Shown here one piece after another: positions 1 to 7,973 of a stretch of DNA of 46,167 nucleotides (the stretch's first letter is position 1; each line of letters opens with the position of its first letter). The translations under genes and the position numbers were made by a program. This stretch comes from an uncultured Bacteroidota bacterium. GTDB taxonomy: Bacteria > Bacteroidota > Ignavibacteria > UBA10030 > UBA8401. Below the pieces are notes generated by a model that saw nothing but the letters and a program-made list of their open reading frames with translations, did not search any database and was not told the DNA's origin. Where the stretch lies: NCBI GenBank assembly GCA_937920105.1, contig CALETH010000118.1:1-46167 (forward strand), given 5' to 3'.

Positions 1-163
1 TATTCTTGGTCATTGACTTACAAGTTATTTTATATAACTTATCTAGTCAAGCCCCAAAAAATTTATCATACTTCCTCTACAATATTATTATTTTCCATTC
101 AATTTTTATATACTCGTACAACATATAGTAATATGTATTTTGTATGCCTGTTGGCTTTCACCG
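1..163. other. Contig-start region without a supported gene
   Basis: AT-rich sequence with no convincing gene. A short open frame crosses it from base 13, but its composition is not protein-like and it overlaps the better frame that starts at 164. No adapter sequence is visible at this end, in contrast to the other end of the window. Confidence 0.5.
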
Positions 164-532
164 ATGGAAAAAAAATATGCCTACTACAATATTTACGCAT
201 TTGTTCCCTTATGGTGTATTCTGAAAATCACCGGTGTTGAATCATTTAGTAGTGTAGACATCATTAGTTATCCGCTTTCTTCCTTACTTTTGGGTTTTCA
301 AAGTTTTCAGTTTATTGTGAATTTGGATAAACGTTTTATTGGTAATCCAAGAAAAGACCCGCGCTGGCAAATTGGTTCAGTCAACATGATGTATTTTGGT
401 GGAATGATGTTCACATATATTTTGATAAACTACTATCGAAAATTTACCTACATTATTTATTTGCTGAATATTATGCAATATGCATACTACATTTATGCAA
501 TGTATCTATTTAGCAAACAACGAGATATTTAA
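164..532 (+). CDS. Small multi-pass membrane protein, unknown
   Basis: A 122-residue frame starting MEKKYAYYN. I chose this ATG because the longer frame begins at a TTG with no added support. I do not recognise the family. It is rich in Tyr, Phe, Ile and Met. About three hydrophobic stretches are visible: near residues 5-20, 35-50 and 75-115. A polar segment, NLDKRFIGNPRKDPRWQ, sits between them, which fits an integral membrane protein with a cytoplasmic loop. The next gene starts 11 bp downstream, so the two are probably co-transcribed up to the terminator at 882-914. Because the window begins just upstream, a missing partner gene or a longer N-terminus cannot be excluded. Confidence 0.5.
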   Translation: MEKKYAYYNIYAFVPLWCILKITGVESFSSVDIISYPLSSLLLGFQSFQFIVNLDKRFIGNPRKDPRWQIGSVNMMYFGGMMFTYILINYYRKFTYIIYLLNIMQYAYYIYAMYLFSKQRDI

Positions 533-543
533 CTTCCTAATCT

Positions 544-804
544 ATGATACTATTATTTTATTTTCTCTGTTTCCTTGTAGTTATGACAATTATTTTTTCA
601 AAAGAAAAATTTGTTTTTTCTTGGAGTGTAAAAAACCGTGATATGGTTTCCTACAATCGTAAAGAAAAAGAAAAAATGAAAAATGAATTACGTCAAGAAA
701 AAAGCGATAGAGAAATGTATCAAGATATCGTCATGAAATTAAATGACCAAGATGATGACGACGGTGAAGGTGATGATGGGTTGGGAAATATTTTTAAAAA
801 TTAA
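544..804 (+). CDS. Small single-pass membrane protein with acidic tail
   Basis: An 86-residue protein of unknown family. Residues 1-18 form one hydrophobic segment (MILLFYFLCFLVVMTIIF). A highly charged Lys/Glu/Arg helix follows (about residues 40-65), then a very acidic stretch, NDQDDDDGEGDDG, near the C-terminus. The design suggests a membrane-anchored cytoplasmic helical protein. It sits 11 bp after the preceding membrane-protein gene and ahead of a hairpin terminator. No function can be assigned. The ordered charge pattern and tight spacing argue that it is real, but its short length keeps confidence moderate. Confidence 0.5.
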   Translation: MILLFYFLCFLVVMTIIFSKEKFVFSWSVKNRDMVSYNRKEKEKMKNELRQEKSDREMYQDIVMKLNDQDDDDGEGDDGLGNIFKN

Positions 805-814
805 CTATAGAGAG

Positions 815-868
815 AGATGGGATTGCTTCGGTCGTCCCAATATACATCGGGACTTCCTCGCAATAACA
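815..868. repeat. Dispersed intergenic repeat, gattgcttcggtcg type
   Basis: The segment reads gattgcttcggtcg ... cctcgcaataacag and matches a second copy at 25795-25880 (agattgcttcggtcgc ... cctcgcaatgaca). This copy has a short inverted repeat (gtcccaatatacatcgggac) nested inside it. It is an intergenic palindrome-like repeat, not a gene. Confidence 0.7.
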
Positions 869-881
869 GTCATTATAAATT

Positions 882-914
882 AAACCTATCCTATTTGTTA
901 GGATAGGTTTTTTA
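882..914 (+). terminator. Rho-independent terminator after the small membrane genes
   Basis: A perfect 10-bp stem: aaacctatcc at 882-891 and ggataggttt at 901-910, with a 9-nt loop, followed by a T run. It lies downstream of the plus-strand frame ending at 804 and before carA. Confidence 0.85.
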
Positions 915-1000
915 TTTTATTGAATACTATAATTGAACACTATCATTTTTTTTTCTATCTTACAAGAAATTTTTTTACTTCATTACCAAATATAAAAACA

Positions 1001-2131
1001 ATGAAAGCAAAATTAGTACTTGAAAATGGCGTAGTGTTTACGGGAGAAAGTTTTGGGGCAAATGAAGAAGTTTCGGGTGAGGTGGTTTTTAATACGAGTA
1101 TTACCGGTTACCAAGAAATTCTTTCCGACCCTTCATATACCGGACAAATTGTTACTATGACCTATCCTTTAATAGGAAATTATGGTGTTACTTTAGAAGA
1201 TATAGAATCAGCAAAGCCACAAGCCAGTGGAATTATTGTTCGTGAATATTTTGATTTTCATAGTAATTGGAGAGCAAAATCTAGTTTGGGAGAATGGTTA
1301 AAGAAACATTACATTGTTGCAATTCATGGAATTGATACTCGCAAACTCACTAAAATATTACGTAGCGAAGGTGCTTTGCGTGGAACAATTTCCACCACAG
1401 ATTTAAATGATGCAAATTTAATAAAAAAGTCGCTATCACTTCCCAAAATAGAAGGCACCGATTTAGTAAAAAAAGTAACATGCAAAAAAGAATATCAATG
1501 GGGTGTGGTTACTCTTTCACAAAGTCTTGATAATACACAATATACACTTTCAACAAAATATCAAGCAAAACGAAAACTGAATGTTGTTGTTTTTGATTTC
1601 GGTGTAAAATACACCATCCTTCGCCGACTTGCTGCGTATGGATGCTCTATTACTGTTGTTCCTGCTTTGTGTTCTGCTGAACATATTCTTGAGATGAAAC
1701 CGGATGGAATTCTTCTTTCTAATGGACCTGGCGACCCTGATGCTGTGCAGTATGCTATTGCTAATATAAAAAAATTAATTGGAAAAAAACCGATTTTTGG
1801 AATTTGTTTAGGACATCAATTATTGGCATTGGCATTAGGTGGAAAAACATATAAACTAAAATTTGGACATCATGGTGGAAATCATCCTGTAAAAAATTTA
1901 CTTACTAACACTATTGAAATCACAGCACAGAATCATGGTTTTGCTGTGGATTGGGATTCAATGGATACCTCAAAAATAGAACTGACACACCTTAATCTTA
2001 ATGATAATACGGTGGAAGGTTTCAGACATACACAATATCCACTTTTTGCTGTACAATATCACCCTGAAGCGGGACCAGGTCCGCATGATAGTGATTATCT
2101 TTTTGCTGAATTTGTTAAAGCGATGAGATAG
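1001..2131 (+). CDS. carA: Carbamoyl-phosphate synthase small (glutaminase) subunit
   Basis: CarA hydrolyses glutamine and passes ammonia to CarB to make carbamoyl phosphate for pyrimidines and arginine. The start MKAKLVLENGVVFTGESF at 1001 gives 376 residues, the usual length. The frame is open further upstream (to 920), but that part is non-homologous Phe-rich sequence. The N-terminal half is the CPSase small-chain domain (SFGANEEVSGEVVFNTSITG). The C-terminal half is a class I glutamine amidotransferase with nucleophile Cys269 in GICLGHQ and the His354/Glu356 pair in QYHPEAGPGPHDS. The substrate-loop motif SNGPGDP is present. carB is not in this window. The 3' end overlaps the convergent symporter gene by 17 bp. 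Confidence 0.97.
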   Translation: MKAKLVLENGVVFTGESFGANEEVSGEVVFNTSITGYQEILSDPSYTGQIVTMTYPLIGNYGVTLEDIESAKPQASGIIVREYFDFHSNWRAKSSLGEWLKKHYIVAIHGIDTRKLTKILRSEGALRGTISTTDLNDANLIKKSLSLPKIEGTDLVKKVTCKKEYQWGVVTLSQSLDNTQYTLSTKYQAKRKLNVVVFDFGVKYTILRRLAAYGCSITVVPALCSAEHILEMKPDGILLSNGPGDPDAVQYAIANIKKLIGKKPIFGICLGHQLLALALGGKTYKLKFGHHGGNHPVKNLLTNTIEITAQNHGFAVDWDSMDTSKIELTHLNLNDNTVEGFRHTQYPLFAVQYHPEAGPGPHDSDYLFAEFVKAMR

Positions 2132-3530
2132 AACTTTTTTTTTCCTTCAACTTCCCTATTCCCCACACAATTAATGAAACAAAAAGTCCTGGATACATTG
2201 GTTCAATAGAAAACCAATATTTCCCATCATTATAAAACCCTCCGATTAACCAACATAAAGAAGAAAAAAATCCTAACACCATCGCTGCAAATGCAAATGT
2301 TGTAGAGATTTTTAGTTTTTGAAAATATGTTGTGAGAAGTGGAACAAGAAGTCCGGGAACAACCGCCGTTGCAATCACATACCACAATTCCACTACTGAT
2401 GGAAACCATAAAGCGAAAAAAATTCCAATAATACTTGTTACAACAATTCCGATTTTTGTCCACACTTGAATTGCGTTATTGCGAATTTCTTCATCTTCCG
2501 TGTGCAACAATCTTCCAATCATATCATTTCCAATAGCCAATGCGGATGTAAATGTAAAACTACTGAGCGAAGACATTATTGTTGCCAACATTCCCACATA
2601 AAAAATTCCTTTTGCGATACTTGGCAAACTTATTTCTGCAAAAAGTGGATAAGTAAAAATTGGATTGGAAATATTGGGAATCGCTGCACGTGCGTACAAT
2701 GCTATAGTACACGTCATAAAATCAAACACCATCCAAAAAAGTACGGAAAGTAAAATTCCATTACGAGCAGTGGAACTATTTTTTGCAGCGTAACATCGTT
2801 GATAAAATGACGGGTCCACCAATGTTAATGAAGCAATAAAAAACCAAACAACAATATATTGAAAAGAATTTCCTCCATCCCACGTAAAAAGTAATGGTGG
2901 AACTTTTGCAGAAAGAAAATCAAACCCACCAAATCTTGTGTAGGAGAAAATTATAATAACAAAAAATCCAACAAACATTAAAATAAATTCTACACTATTT
3001 ACATAAACATCAGAACGAAACCCACCGGAAATTAAATAGATAGTTGTAAGAATGGTGCTGATAATAATACTTGTGGTAAGACTAATTTGAAAAATAAGTT
3101 GAACCAGTATTCCCAACATTAAAATATATGGTGCTGGTGATGCGAGAATGAATGTAAGAAATGCTCCAAACAGTGAAGTCTTCATATCATACATTTGAAA
3201 TAATCTATCTGGGATGCTTACTAAATTTGTTGCCCGTACTTTTTTTGCAATAAAGAGTGCAAAAATAATTGCAAAAATATAATAGGGAACTCCAAAAACA
3301 ATCCAGTTGGAAATTCCAAACTTATAAGAAAATTCTCCAACACCCAACACTCCACCATACCAAGTAGAAACTAATGTTGCTACAAATATTGGAAGTGTGA
3401 GTGTGCGACTTGCAAGAAGATATTCTTCTTTTGAATTTTTACTTTTTTTCGCAGCACGAAATCCAACAATGATAATGAGAACGATGTAGGATAGAATAAT
3501 AAAAATATCCCAAGTTGAAAACGTAACCAT
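2115..3530 (-). CDS. Sodium:solute symporter (SSS family), candidate thiamine transporter
   Basis: A 471-residue polytopic inner-membrane protein with about 12-13 hydrophobic helices. The N-terminal signature of the sodium/solute symporter family is visible (IILSYIVLIIIVGF, then KKSKNSKEEYLLASRTL, ATLVSTWYGG). It would couple substrate uptake to the Na+ gradient. It is the last gene of a minus-strand group: TPP riboswitch, TonB receptor, thiamine pyrophosphokinase, then this gene 113 bp further on. That context suggests thiamine or a precursor as substrate. From memory, SSS-type thiamine transporters (ThiV) have been proposed by comparative genomics. Family assignment is firm; substrate is inference. 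Its 3' end overlaps convergent carA. Confidence 0.9.
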   Translation of the reverse strand: MVTFSTWDIFIILSYIVLIIIVGFRAAKKSKNSKEEYLLASRTLTLPIFVATLVSTWYGGVLGVGEFSYKFGISNWIVFGVPYYIFAIIFALFIAKKVRATNLVSIPDRLFQMYDMKTSLFGAFLTFILASPAPYILMLGILVQLIFQISLTTSIIISTILTTIYLISGGFRSDVYVNSVEFILMFVGFFVIIIFSYTRFGGFDFLSAKVPPLLFTWDGGNSFQYIVVWFFIASLTLVDPSFYQRCYAAKNSSTARNGILLSVLFWMVFDFMTCTIALYARAAIPNISNPIFTYPLFAEISLPSIAKGIFYVGMLATIMSSLSSFTFTSALAIGNDMIGRLLHTEDEEIRNNAIQVWTKIGIVVTSIIGIFFALWFPSVVELWYVIATAVVPGLLVPLLTTYFQKLKISTTFAFAAMVLGFFSSLCWLIGGFYNDGKYWFSIEPMYPGLFVSLIVWGIGKLKEKKSSISSL

Positions 3531-3643
3531 GATTGACCTTGATTAATAAGATTTTAGGATTACCGTGATAAGATTTCTTTTGAACACTGATTTTTAAGAT
3601 TATTATGATTTACACTGAAAACAATCCTAACTCATCATAATAA

Positions 3644-4294
3644 TCATGATACTCTGCGTTCTATTTTTTTGAGAGCAAATATAAACATTTTTCCTTTTTT
3701 TACAGAAATAGAAATCGGAGATGAAATAATGACATTACTTGTTCCTTCTCTCACTCCAAATTCCAAAGTTTCGTTTTTCAATGGATATTGTAATCCTTTT
3801 GTAATTATTCCTTCACATTTTCCGAATGGAAGTAATGAAAGTGTTGTACCAATTTTATAATTCAAAAATATTTTTTTATTAATTAAAAAAATATCGTGTA
3901 AATTATCTTTAAGTGTGATATGTATTTTTTTCTGATATTTGGCAACAACACTTAAATTTGAAAATGTGTGGTCTATTCTTTTTCCTGTTCCACCAAGAAT
4001 GATGACTTTTTTTATTTTATTTTTTACAGCATAATTCAAAGATTTTTCTAAATCTGTACTGTACTGGTCTGTAATATGAATTTGCTCTACTGAAGAAAAA
4101 TGTTTTTTTGTTTTTGCTGTAATAGAATCAAAATCTCCAATAATAATATTGGGTTTGATATTGAATTTTCTTGCAACATTTGCTCCACCATCAGCACAAA
4201 TGATGAAGGGTTTCGTTCGGAGAACTTCTTGCAATAATTTTTGCGATGGAATTTCTCCATTGCAAATGATGAGTGCGGATTTTTGTGTGGGCAT
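3644..4294 (-). CDS. thiN: Thiamine pyrophosphokinase
   Basis: Transfers pyrophosphate from ATP to thiamine to make TPP. At 216 residues it has the usual length. Family motifs are in order: ICADGGAN with Asp35, GDFDS at 53-57, DQYSTDLEK at 76-84 (acidic Mg/substrate site), and LGGTGKRIDHTFSNL at 100-114. The C-terminal thiamine-binding domain follows (SLLPFGKCEGIITKGLQYPL). The gene lies between the riboswitch-controlled TonB receptor and the SSS symporter on the same strand, matching a salvage route: outer-membrane import, inner-membrane import, pyrophosphorylation. The 307-bp gap to the receptor gene holds a MITE-like insertion, so co-transcription from the riboswitch may now be weakened. 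Confidence 0.95.
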   Translation of the reverse strand: MPTQKSALIICNGEIPSQKLLQEVLRTKPFIICADGGANVARKFNIKPNIIIGDFDSITAKTKKHFSSVEQIHITDQYSTDLEKSLNYAVKNKIKKVIILGGTGKRIDHTFSNLSVVAKYQKKIHITLKDNLHDIFLINKKIFLNYKIGTTLSLLPFGKCEGIITKGLQYPLKNETLEFGVREGTSNVIISSPISISVKKGKMFIFALKKIERRVS

Positions 4295-4309
4295 ATTTTT
4301 TGATTTTCT

Positions 4310-4607
4310 GGATTTTCCCCTCCTATTAGGCAGGGCTGTTAAGTTCTAGGATAATTAAGTATGTATAGTAATAGAAAATCCGAAATCACTGTCATTCAGA
4401 GGAGCGAAGCGACGAAGAATCTCTTTTTCTGCGTATATTTGAAGAGTGAGATTCCTCACTACGTTCGGAATGACAATTTTTTGAGTATTCTCTTATAATA
4501 AGTTTAGAACTTAACAGCCCTGCTCCTATTAGGAGGGGTTAGGGGTGGTCATAAAATTAAAAACGACCACCCTTGTATTCCCTCCTTAAAGGAGGGAAAT
4601 TTTATAA
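4310..4607. repeat. Intergenic palindromic repeat of the ccctcc/gaggggttaggggtgg type
   Basis: Without the inserted element at 4331-4522 and one target copy, this gap reads as a palindrome (cccctcctattaggagggg), then ttaggggtggtc, an AT spacer, gaccaccc and ccctccttaaaggaggg. Related G/C-run repeats occur at 7845-7955, 11453-11512 and 21338-21397. It appears to be a dispersed intergenic repeat. Confidence 0.65.
4331..4522. mobile_element. MITE-like element, 192 bp, with terminal inverted repeats
   Basis: Perfect 18-bp terminal inverted repeats: cagggctgttaagttcta at 4331-4348 and its exact reverse complement at 4505-4522. The element is flanked directly by an 11-bp direct repeat, ctcctattagg, at 4320-4330 and 4523-4533, as expected for a target-site duplication. 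It contains no gene. Inside lies a second palindrome at 4391-4474 (gtcattc...gaatctc / gagattc...gaatgac). It sits between the TonB receptor and thiN genes. Confidence 0.8.
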
Positions 4608-6848
4608 TACTATTTTCGCTCCAACAACATAATTTCTTTCTGCGGCGGGAAAAAATGCGTTTCCTTCTCCGCTCGTGGTATATAATGTATTAAAGATGTT
4701 TCTGATTTCTCCACGAAGAATAATTTCCGATTGAAAAAATTTTTGAACTGTGTAAAGAATTTCTGTATTAAATACTGTGTATGCATCATTTTTATGTTTG
4801 GAGTTTTTGAAATTGTCCGTGTAAAAATCTCCAACATATTTTCCTAATACTGAAATTAAAATATTTTCTTCCGAATAGGTCAATCGAAGATTTCCTAAAA
4901 GATTAGGAAAGCCAGCAATTGGGTTTCCATCCAAAATAATTTTTTGACTGTTTTCAAAAATACTGTAATTCACTAATGTATTTTGAGAATAACTAATATT
5001 TCCTTTTAATGATAATGATGATAGTAAAGAAATATTCCCTTCCAACTCAATTCCATAATGACGTGAGCGTTCGGCATTTCCTGTGATTGGATTTCCAAAA
5101 ATATCCACTTGCCCATTTTTTACTAATTCATTGGTAAATTCCATTAAAAAAATATTTGCTGTGAATTGAAAATCTTCAGTAAGAAAACCAGTTCCTAATT
5201 CGAAATTCAATAATTGTTCTGGTTTTACAAGTGGTTTATCAAAATTATATTTCGTGTTTCCATTGGCTGTATCCACTTCAAATACTGGTGTTGCACCAAA
5301 ATAGGAATCTTCTGCTGCATATAGATTTCTTAAACGTGGCTCTCGTGATGTGTATGCAATGGAAAAATATGTATTCAATTCCTCGGAAAAATTATAATTT
5401 ACTCCAAACCGTGGATTGAAAAAGTAATAGGAAATAGAAAAATTATTTCCAAGAAATTTTTCATTAGAAATTTCATATCTATTATAAACAAACTGTGCGT
5501 TTGTCATTAACGTTAAATCTTCTTCTATTAAAAAATTTTCATTTGCAAAAAGTGAAATCATATCTTTTCCACCATTATATTCATAAAAATGATAATCTGG
5601 ATTGTAGTTTGGCGGAAGATTTTCTGCATATTCAATTTTTCCCCAATGTGTAGAACGATGTCTACGAAACTCTGCACCAAGTGTTAATGTCCCATTAGTA
5701 TGTTCGATTTCAATTCTTGGCAACCATCCACCATGTTTATTATTCACATATCCTTTTATAATAGTATTTTGTGGATTTTGTTGTGTAGGAATTCCATATT
5801 TTGTTCCTAAGCGCAACGTTGTTGTATCAGCCCACGAAGCATCATAATCAAAAAAGCCCTCTCCTGTATAATAAAAAAATGTATTGTAGATTTTTGTTGA
5901 TGGAAAAATTTTCCACTCATGAAGAAGTTCGTAGTGTGGTTGTGAGAAATTTTCTATTTCTTGTGGACGTCTTTCAGTTGCGTAGATAAGATTTTTCTCT
6001 TCATTATCTAAACTAAAATCGCTATAATTTTTTCTTCTCAATGAAAGATTATTGTTATAAAATTTTGGGAGTCCTTTATAAACTAATCCATCAGCAATAG
6101 GTCCACCAAAAAAATGAAATCGTGTTGTCATGGTTTCATCAAAACGGACTGCTCCAAGAAAATAGGATTGCATTTCTGCCCACGAGTTTTCACGATAACC
6201 TTCTGAACGTAATGTTCCTAACCTTCCATACAACATATATTTATTTTCTATTAAGCCGGAATTTATTGTTGCAGAATATTTTCGTGTATTCACATTAATA
6301 GATTTTTTATCTCCAAATTCTTGAAATCCAAACAATGTTTCCAACGCAATAAATGGTTTTTGCTCAAATGGATTGGTTACAATATTTACTGAGCCACCAA
6401 TTGCCGGCGGACCGTAGAGCGTGCTGCCTGCTCCACGTTGCACTTGAATATTTCCCGTGCTTCCCATTAAATCCGGCATATCCAACCAATACACATTGTG
6501 GTCTTCAGGGTCATTTTGCGGAACACCATTTACCATCACAGAAATTCGTCTTTGGTCAAAACCACGCAACGAAATATAATTGTAACCAATACCGTTTCCT
6601 CCTTCTGAATATGTTGTGATTGATGGAAGTTCAGAAAGAAGAATTGGAAAATCCGTGAGAGAATTTTTTTGCACAATTTCTGTTTTTTGAATATTGGTAA
6701 ATGTTACTGGAGTTTTTCGTACAGTTGCTTCTGTTGCGGTTATAAGAATTGGTGAAAGTTTGTACACAGTATCTTTTTGTATAATATTTTTTTGTGGAAA
6801 TATTACAAAAGGATATAAAAAGAGAAAAATAAAAATTAGGGTTTTCAT
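4602..6848 (-). CDS. TonB-dependent outer-membrane receptor, probably for thiamine
   Basis: A 748-residue protein with signal peptide MKTLIFIFLFLYPFVIFPQ. A plug domain follows (about residues 35-160; VMVNGVPQNDPEDHNVYW, VQRGAGSTLYGPPAIGGSVN) and then a C-terminal 22-strand-type barrel rich in alternating aromatic residues, with SREPRLRNLYAAEDSYFG and GEIRNIFNTLYTTSGE typical of TonB receptors. It should import a substrate across the outer membrane using TonB energy. The substrate is inferred from the TPP riboswitch directly upstream and from thiN downstream. TPP-regulated TonB receptors are known in Bacteroidetes. The leader between the riboswitch terminator (6917) and the start codon is about 68 nt. 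Confidence 0.93.
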   Translation of the reverse strand: MKTLIFIFLFLYPFVIFPQKNIIQKDTVYKLSPILITATEATVRKTPVTFTNIQKTEIVQKNSLTDFPILLSELPSITTYSEGGNGIGYNYISLRGFDQRRISVMVNGVPQNDPEDHNVYWLDMPDLMGSTGNIQVQRGAGSTLYGPPAIGGSVNIVTNPFEQKPFIALETLFGFQEFGDKKSINVNTRKYSATINSGLIENKYMLYGRLGTLRSEGYRENSWAEMQSYFLGAVRFDETMTTRFHFFGGPIADGLVYKGLPKFYNNNLSLRRKNYSDFSLDNEEKNLIYATERRPQEIENFSQPHYELLHEWKIFPSTKIYNTFFYYTGEGFFDYDASWADTTTLRLGTKYGIPTQQNPQNTIIKGYVNNKHGGWLPRIEIEHTNGTLTLGAEFRRHRSTHWGKIEYAENLPPNYNPDYHFYEYNGGKDMISLFANENFLIEEDLTLMTNAQFVYNRYEISNEKFLGNNFSISYYFFNPRFGVNYNFSEELNTYFSIAYTSREPRLRNLYAAEDSYFGATPVFEVDTANGNTKYNFDKPLVKPEQLLNFELGTGFLTEDFQFTANIFLMEFTNELVKNGQVDIFGNPITGNAERSRHYGIELEGNISLLSSLSLKGNISYSQNTLVNYSIFENSQKIILDGNPIAGFPNLLGNLRLTYSEENILISVLGKYVGDFYTDNFKNSKHKNDAYTVFNTEILYTVQKFFQSEIILRGEIRNIFNTLYTTSGEGNAFFPAAERNYVVGAKIVL

Positions 6849-6916
6849 GGTGGTATTCCTTTATTATTTTAAAAAACGGATTTGCATCCGTTCCTACATA
6901 TTTTATAATCTTATAA

Positions 6917-6958
6917 AAACAAAAACCGTTACTGAATAATACCAATTTCAGTAACGGT
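6917..6958 (-). terminator. Terminator of the TPP riboswitch expression platform
   Basis: On the minus strand, accgttactg and cagtaacggt form a perfect 10-bp stem (plus-strand 6949-6958 and 6925-6934) with a 14-nt loop, followed by TTTTTGTTTTT. It sits just after the aptamer and ahead of the receptor start codon. This is consistent with TPP-dependent premature termination. Confidence 0.9.
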
Positions 6959-6964
6959 GAAATG

Positions 6965-7090
6965 CTTTTCTCGTTTACCTACGCCGGTATTATCCGGTTC
7001 AGGTTATAGGGTATAATCTCAGCCAAAGTAAGATTGTTTCTTCCGTTAAAACGGAATCGCAATGACAAAATTTTAGCACCCCTAACGTTG
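6965..7090 (-). promoter_or_regulatory. TPP riboswitch (THI element)
   Basis: Read on the minus strand, the conserved THI-box segments appear in order: AGGGGTGCT, GGCTGAGATTATACCC, CCTGAACCGGATAATACCGG, then CGTAGGTAAACG. The closing stem can pair CGTT next to AGGGG with AACG after GTAGGTA. A variable hairpin (ttccgttttaacggaa) lies between the first and second conserved blocks. It precedes the TonB receptor gene and is followed by a terminator, so high TPP should shut off the thiamine uptake genes. Confidence 0.97.
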
Positions 7091-7167
7091 AACTAGTGTA
7101 ATATAGCAAATAAAAATTATATTTTCCTATATTGTATTTATTAAGATTGCTTCAATAAATTTTTACT

Positions 7168-7836
7168 ATGAAAACAAAAGTTTTTCTTTCTCTATTTATA
7201 TTGTGCAACATTTTTTCTTTTGCACAAACTCAACGTACTGAATCACAATTTAAAATTGCACGTCTAAAATATTCTGGTGGCGGAGATTGGTATAATGACC
7301 CTTCCGCAGAAGTTAATCTCTTAAAATTTGCCAAAGAACAAACGGGTATCGATGTTGATGCAAAATATGAATTTGTAGAAATTTCATCAGAAAAATTTTT
7401 CTCTTATCCGTTTATTTTTGCTACAGGACATGGAAATATTGTTTTTTCAGAATCCGAAGTTCAGCGATTTCGTACCTATTTAGAAAACGGTGGTTTTCTT
7501 TACGTGGATGATGATTATGGTATGGATAAATCGTTCCGAAGAGAGATGAAAAAAATTTTTCCAGACCAAGATTTCGTTGAACTTCCTTTTTCTCATGGAT
7601 TGTATCATTCCTTTTTTGATTTTCCTAATGGTGTTCCAAAAACACATGAACATAATAATAAACCATCTCAGGGCTTTGGTCTTTTTTACAAAAATAGATT
7701 AGTTGTGTATTATACCTACGAATCAAATCCTAGTGATGGCTGGGCTGATGCGGAAATTCACAAAAACCCGGAAGAAAAACGAAAAGAAGCGTTGAAATTT
7801 GGAACGAATATTTTAGTGTGGGCGTTGACGAGGTAA
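7168..7836 (+). CDS. DUF4159 family secreted protein
   Basis: A 222-residue protein with signal peptide MKTKVFLSLFILCNIFSFAQ, so exported. The mature part matches the DUF4159 pattern as I remember it: FKIARLKYSGGGDWYNDP, a central ATGHGNIVFSESEVQRF, NGGFLYVDDDYGMDKSFRREM, FPDQDFVELPFSHGLYHSFFDF and a C-terminal KFGTNILVWALTR. The fold resembles glutamine-amidotransferase-like/ThuA domains; no catalytic role is established. DUF4159 genes commonly lie beside DUF4175-like, BatA-like and MoxR genes in this group. Here the DUF4175-like gene follows 137 bp downstream on the same strand, but MoxR and BatA are not nearby. It is divergent from the thiamine unit. Confidence 0.88.
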   Translation: MKTKVFLSLFILCNIFSFAQTQRTESQFKIARLKYSGGGDWYNDPSAEVNLLKFAKEQTGIDVDAKYEFVEISSEKFFSYPFIFATGHGNIVFSESEVQRFRTYLENGGFLYVDDDYGMDKSFRREMKKIFPDQDFVELPFSHGLYHSFFDFPNGVPKTHEHNNKPSQGFGLFYKNRLVVYYTYESNPSDGWADAEIHKNPEEKRKEALKFGTNILVWALTR

Positions 7837-7844
7837 TGAAGTCC

Positions 7845-7955
7845 ACTCTATAAAGAGGGGATTTAGGGGTGTGTAAAAAGCAAAATAAGTTGTCAATAAT
7901 AGACACACCCCCAACCCCTCTCTCCTTCGCACAACCCAACGCTTTAGAGGGGAGT
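7845..7955. repeat. Intergenic inverted repeat, gaggggatttaggggtgtg type
   Basis: gaggggatttaggggtgtgt near 7855 faces acacacccccaacccctc near 7903, giving an imperfect inverted repeat around an AT-rich centre. It belongs to the same dispersed G/C-run family seen at 4310-4607, 11453-11512 and 21338-21397. Confidence 0.65.
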
Positions 7956-7973
7956 TAAATAATAAAAAATATT

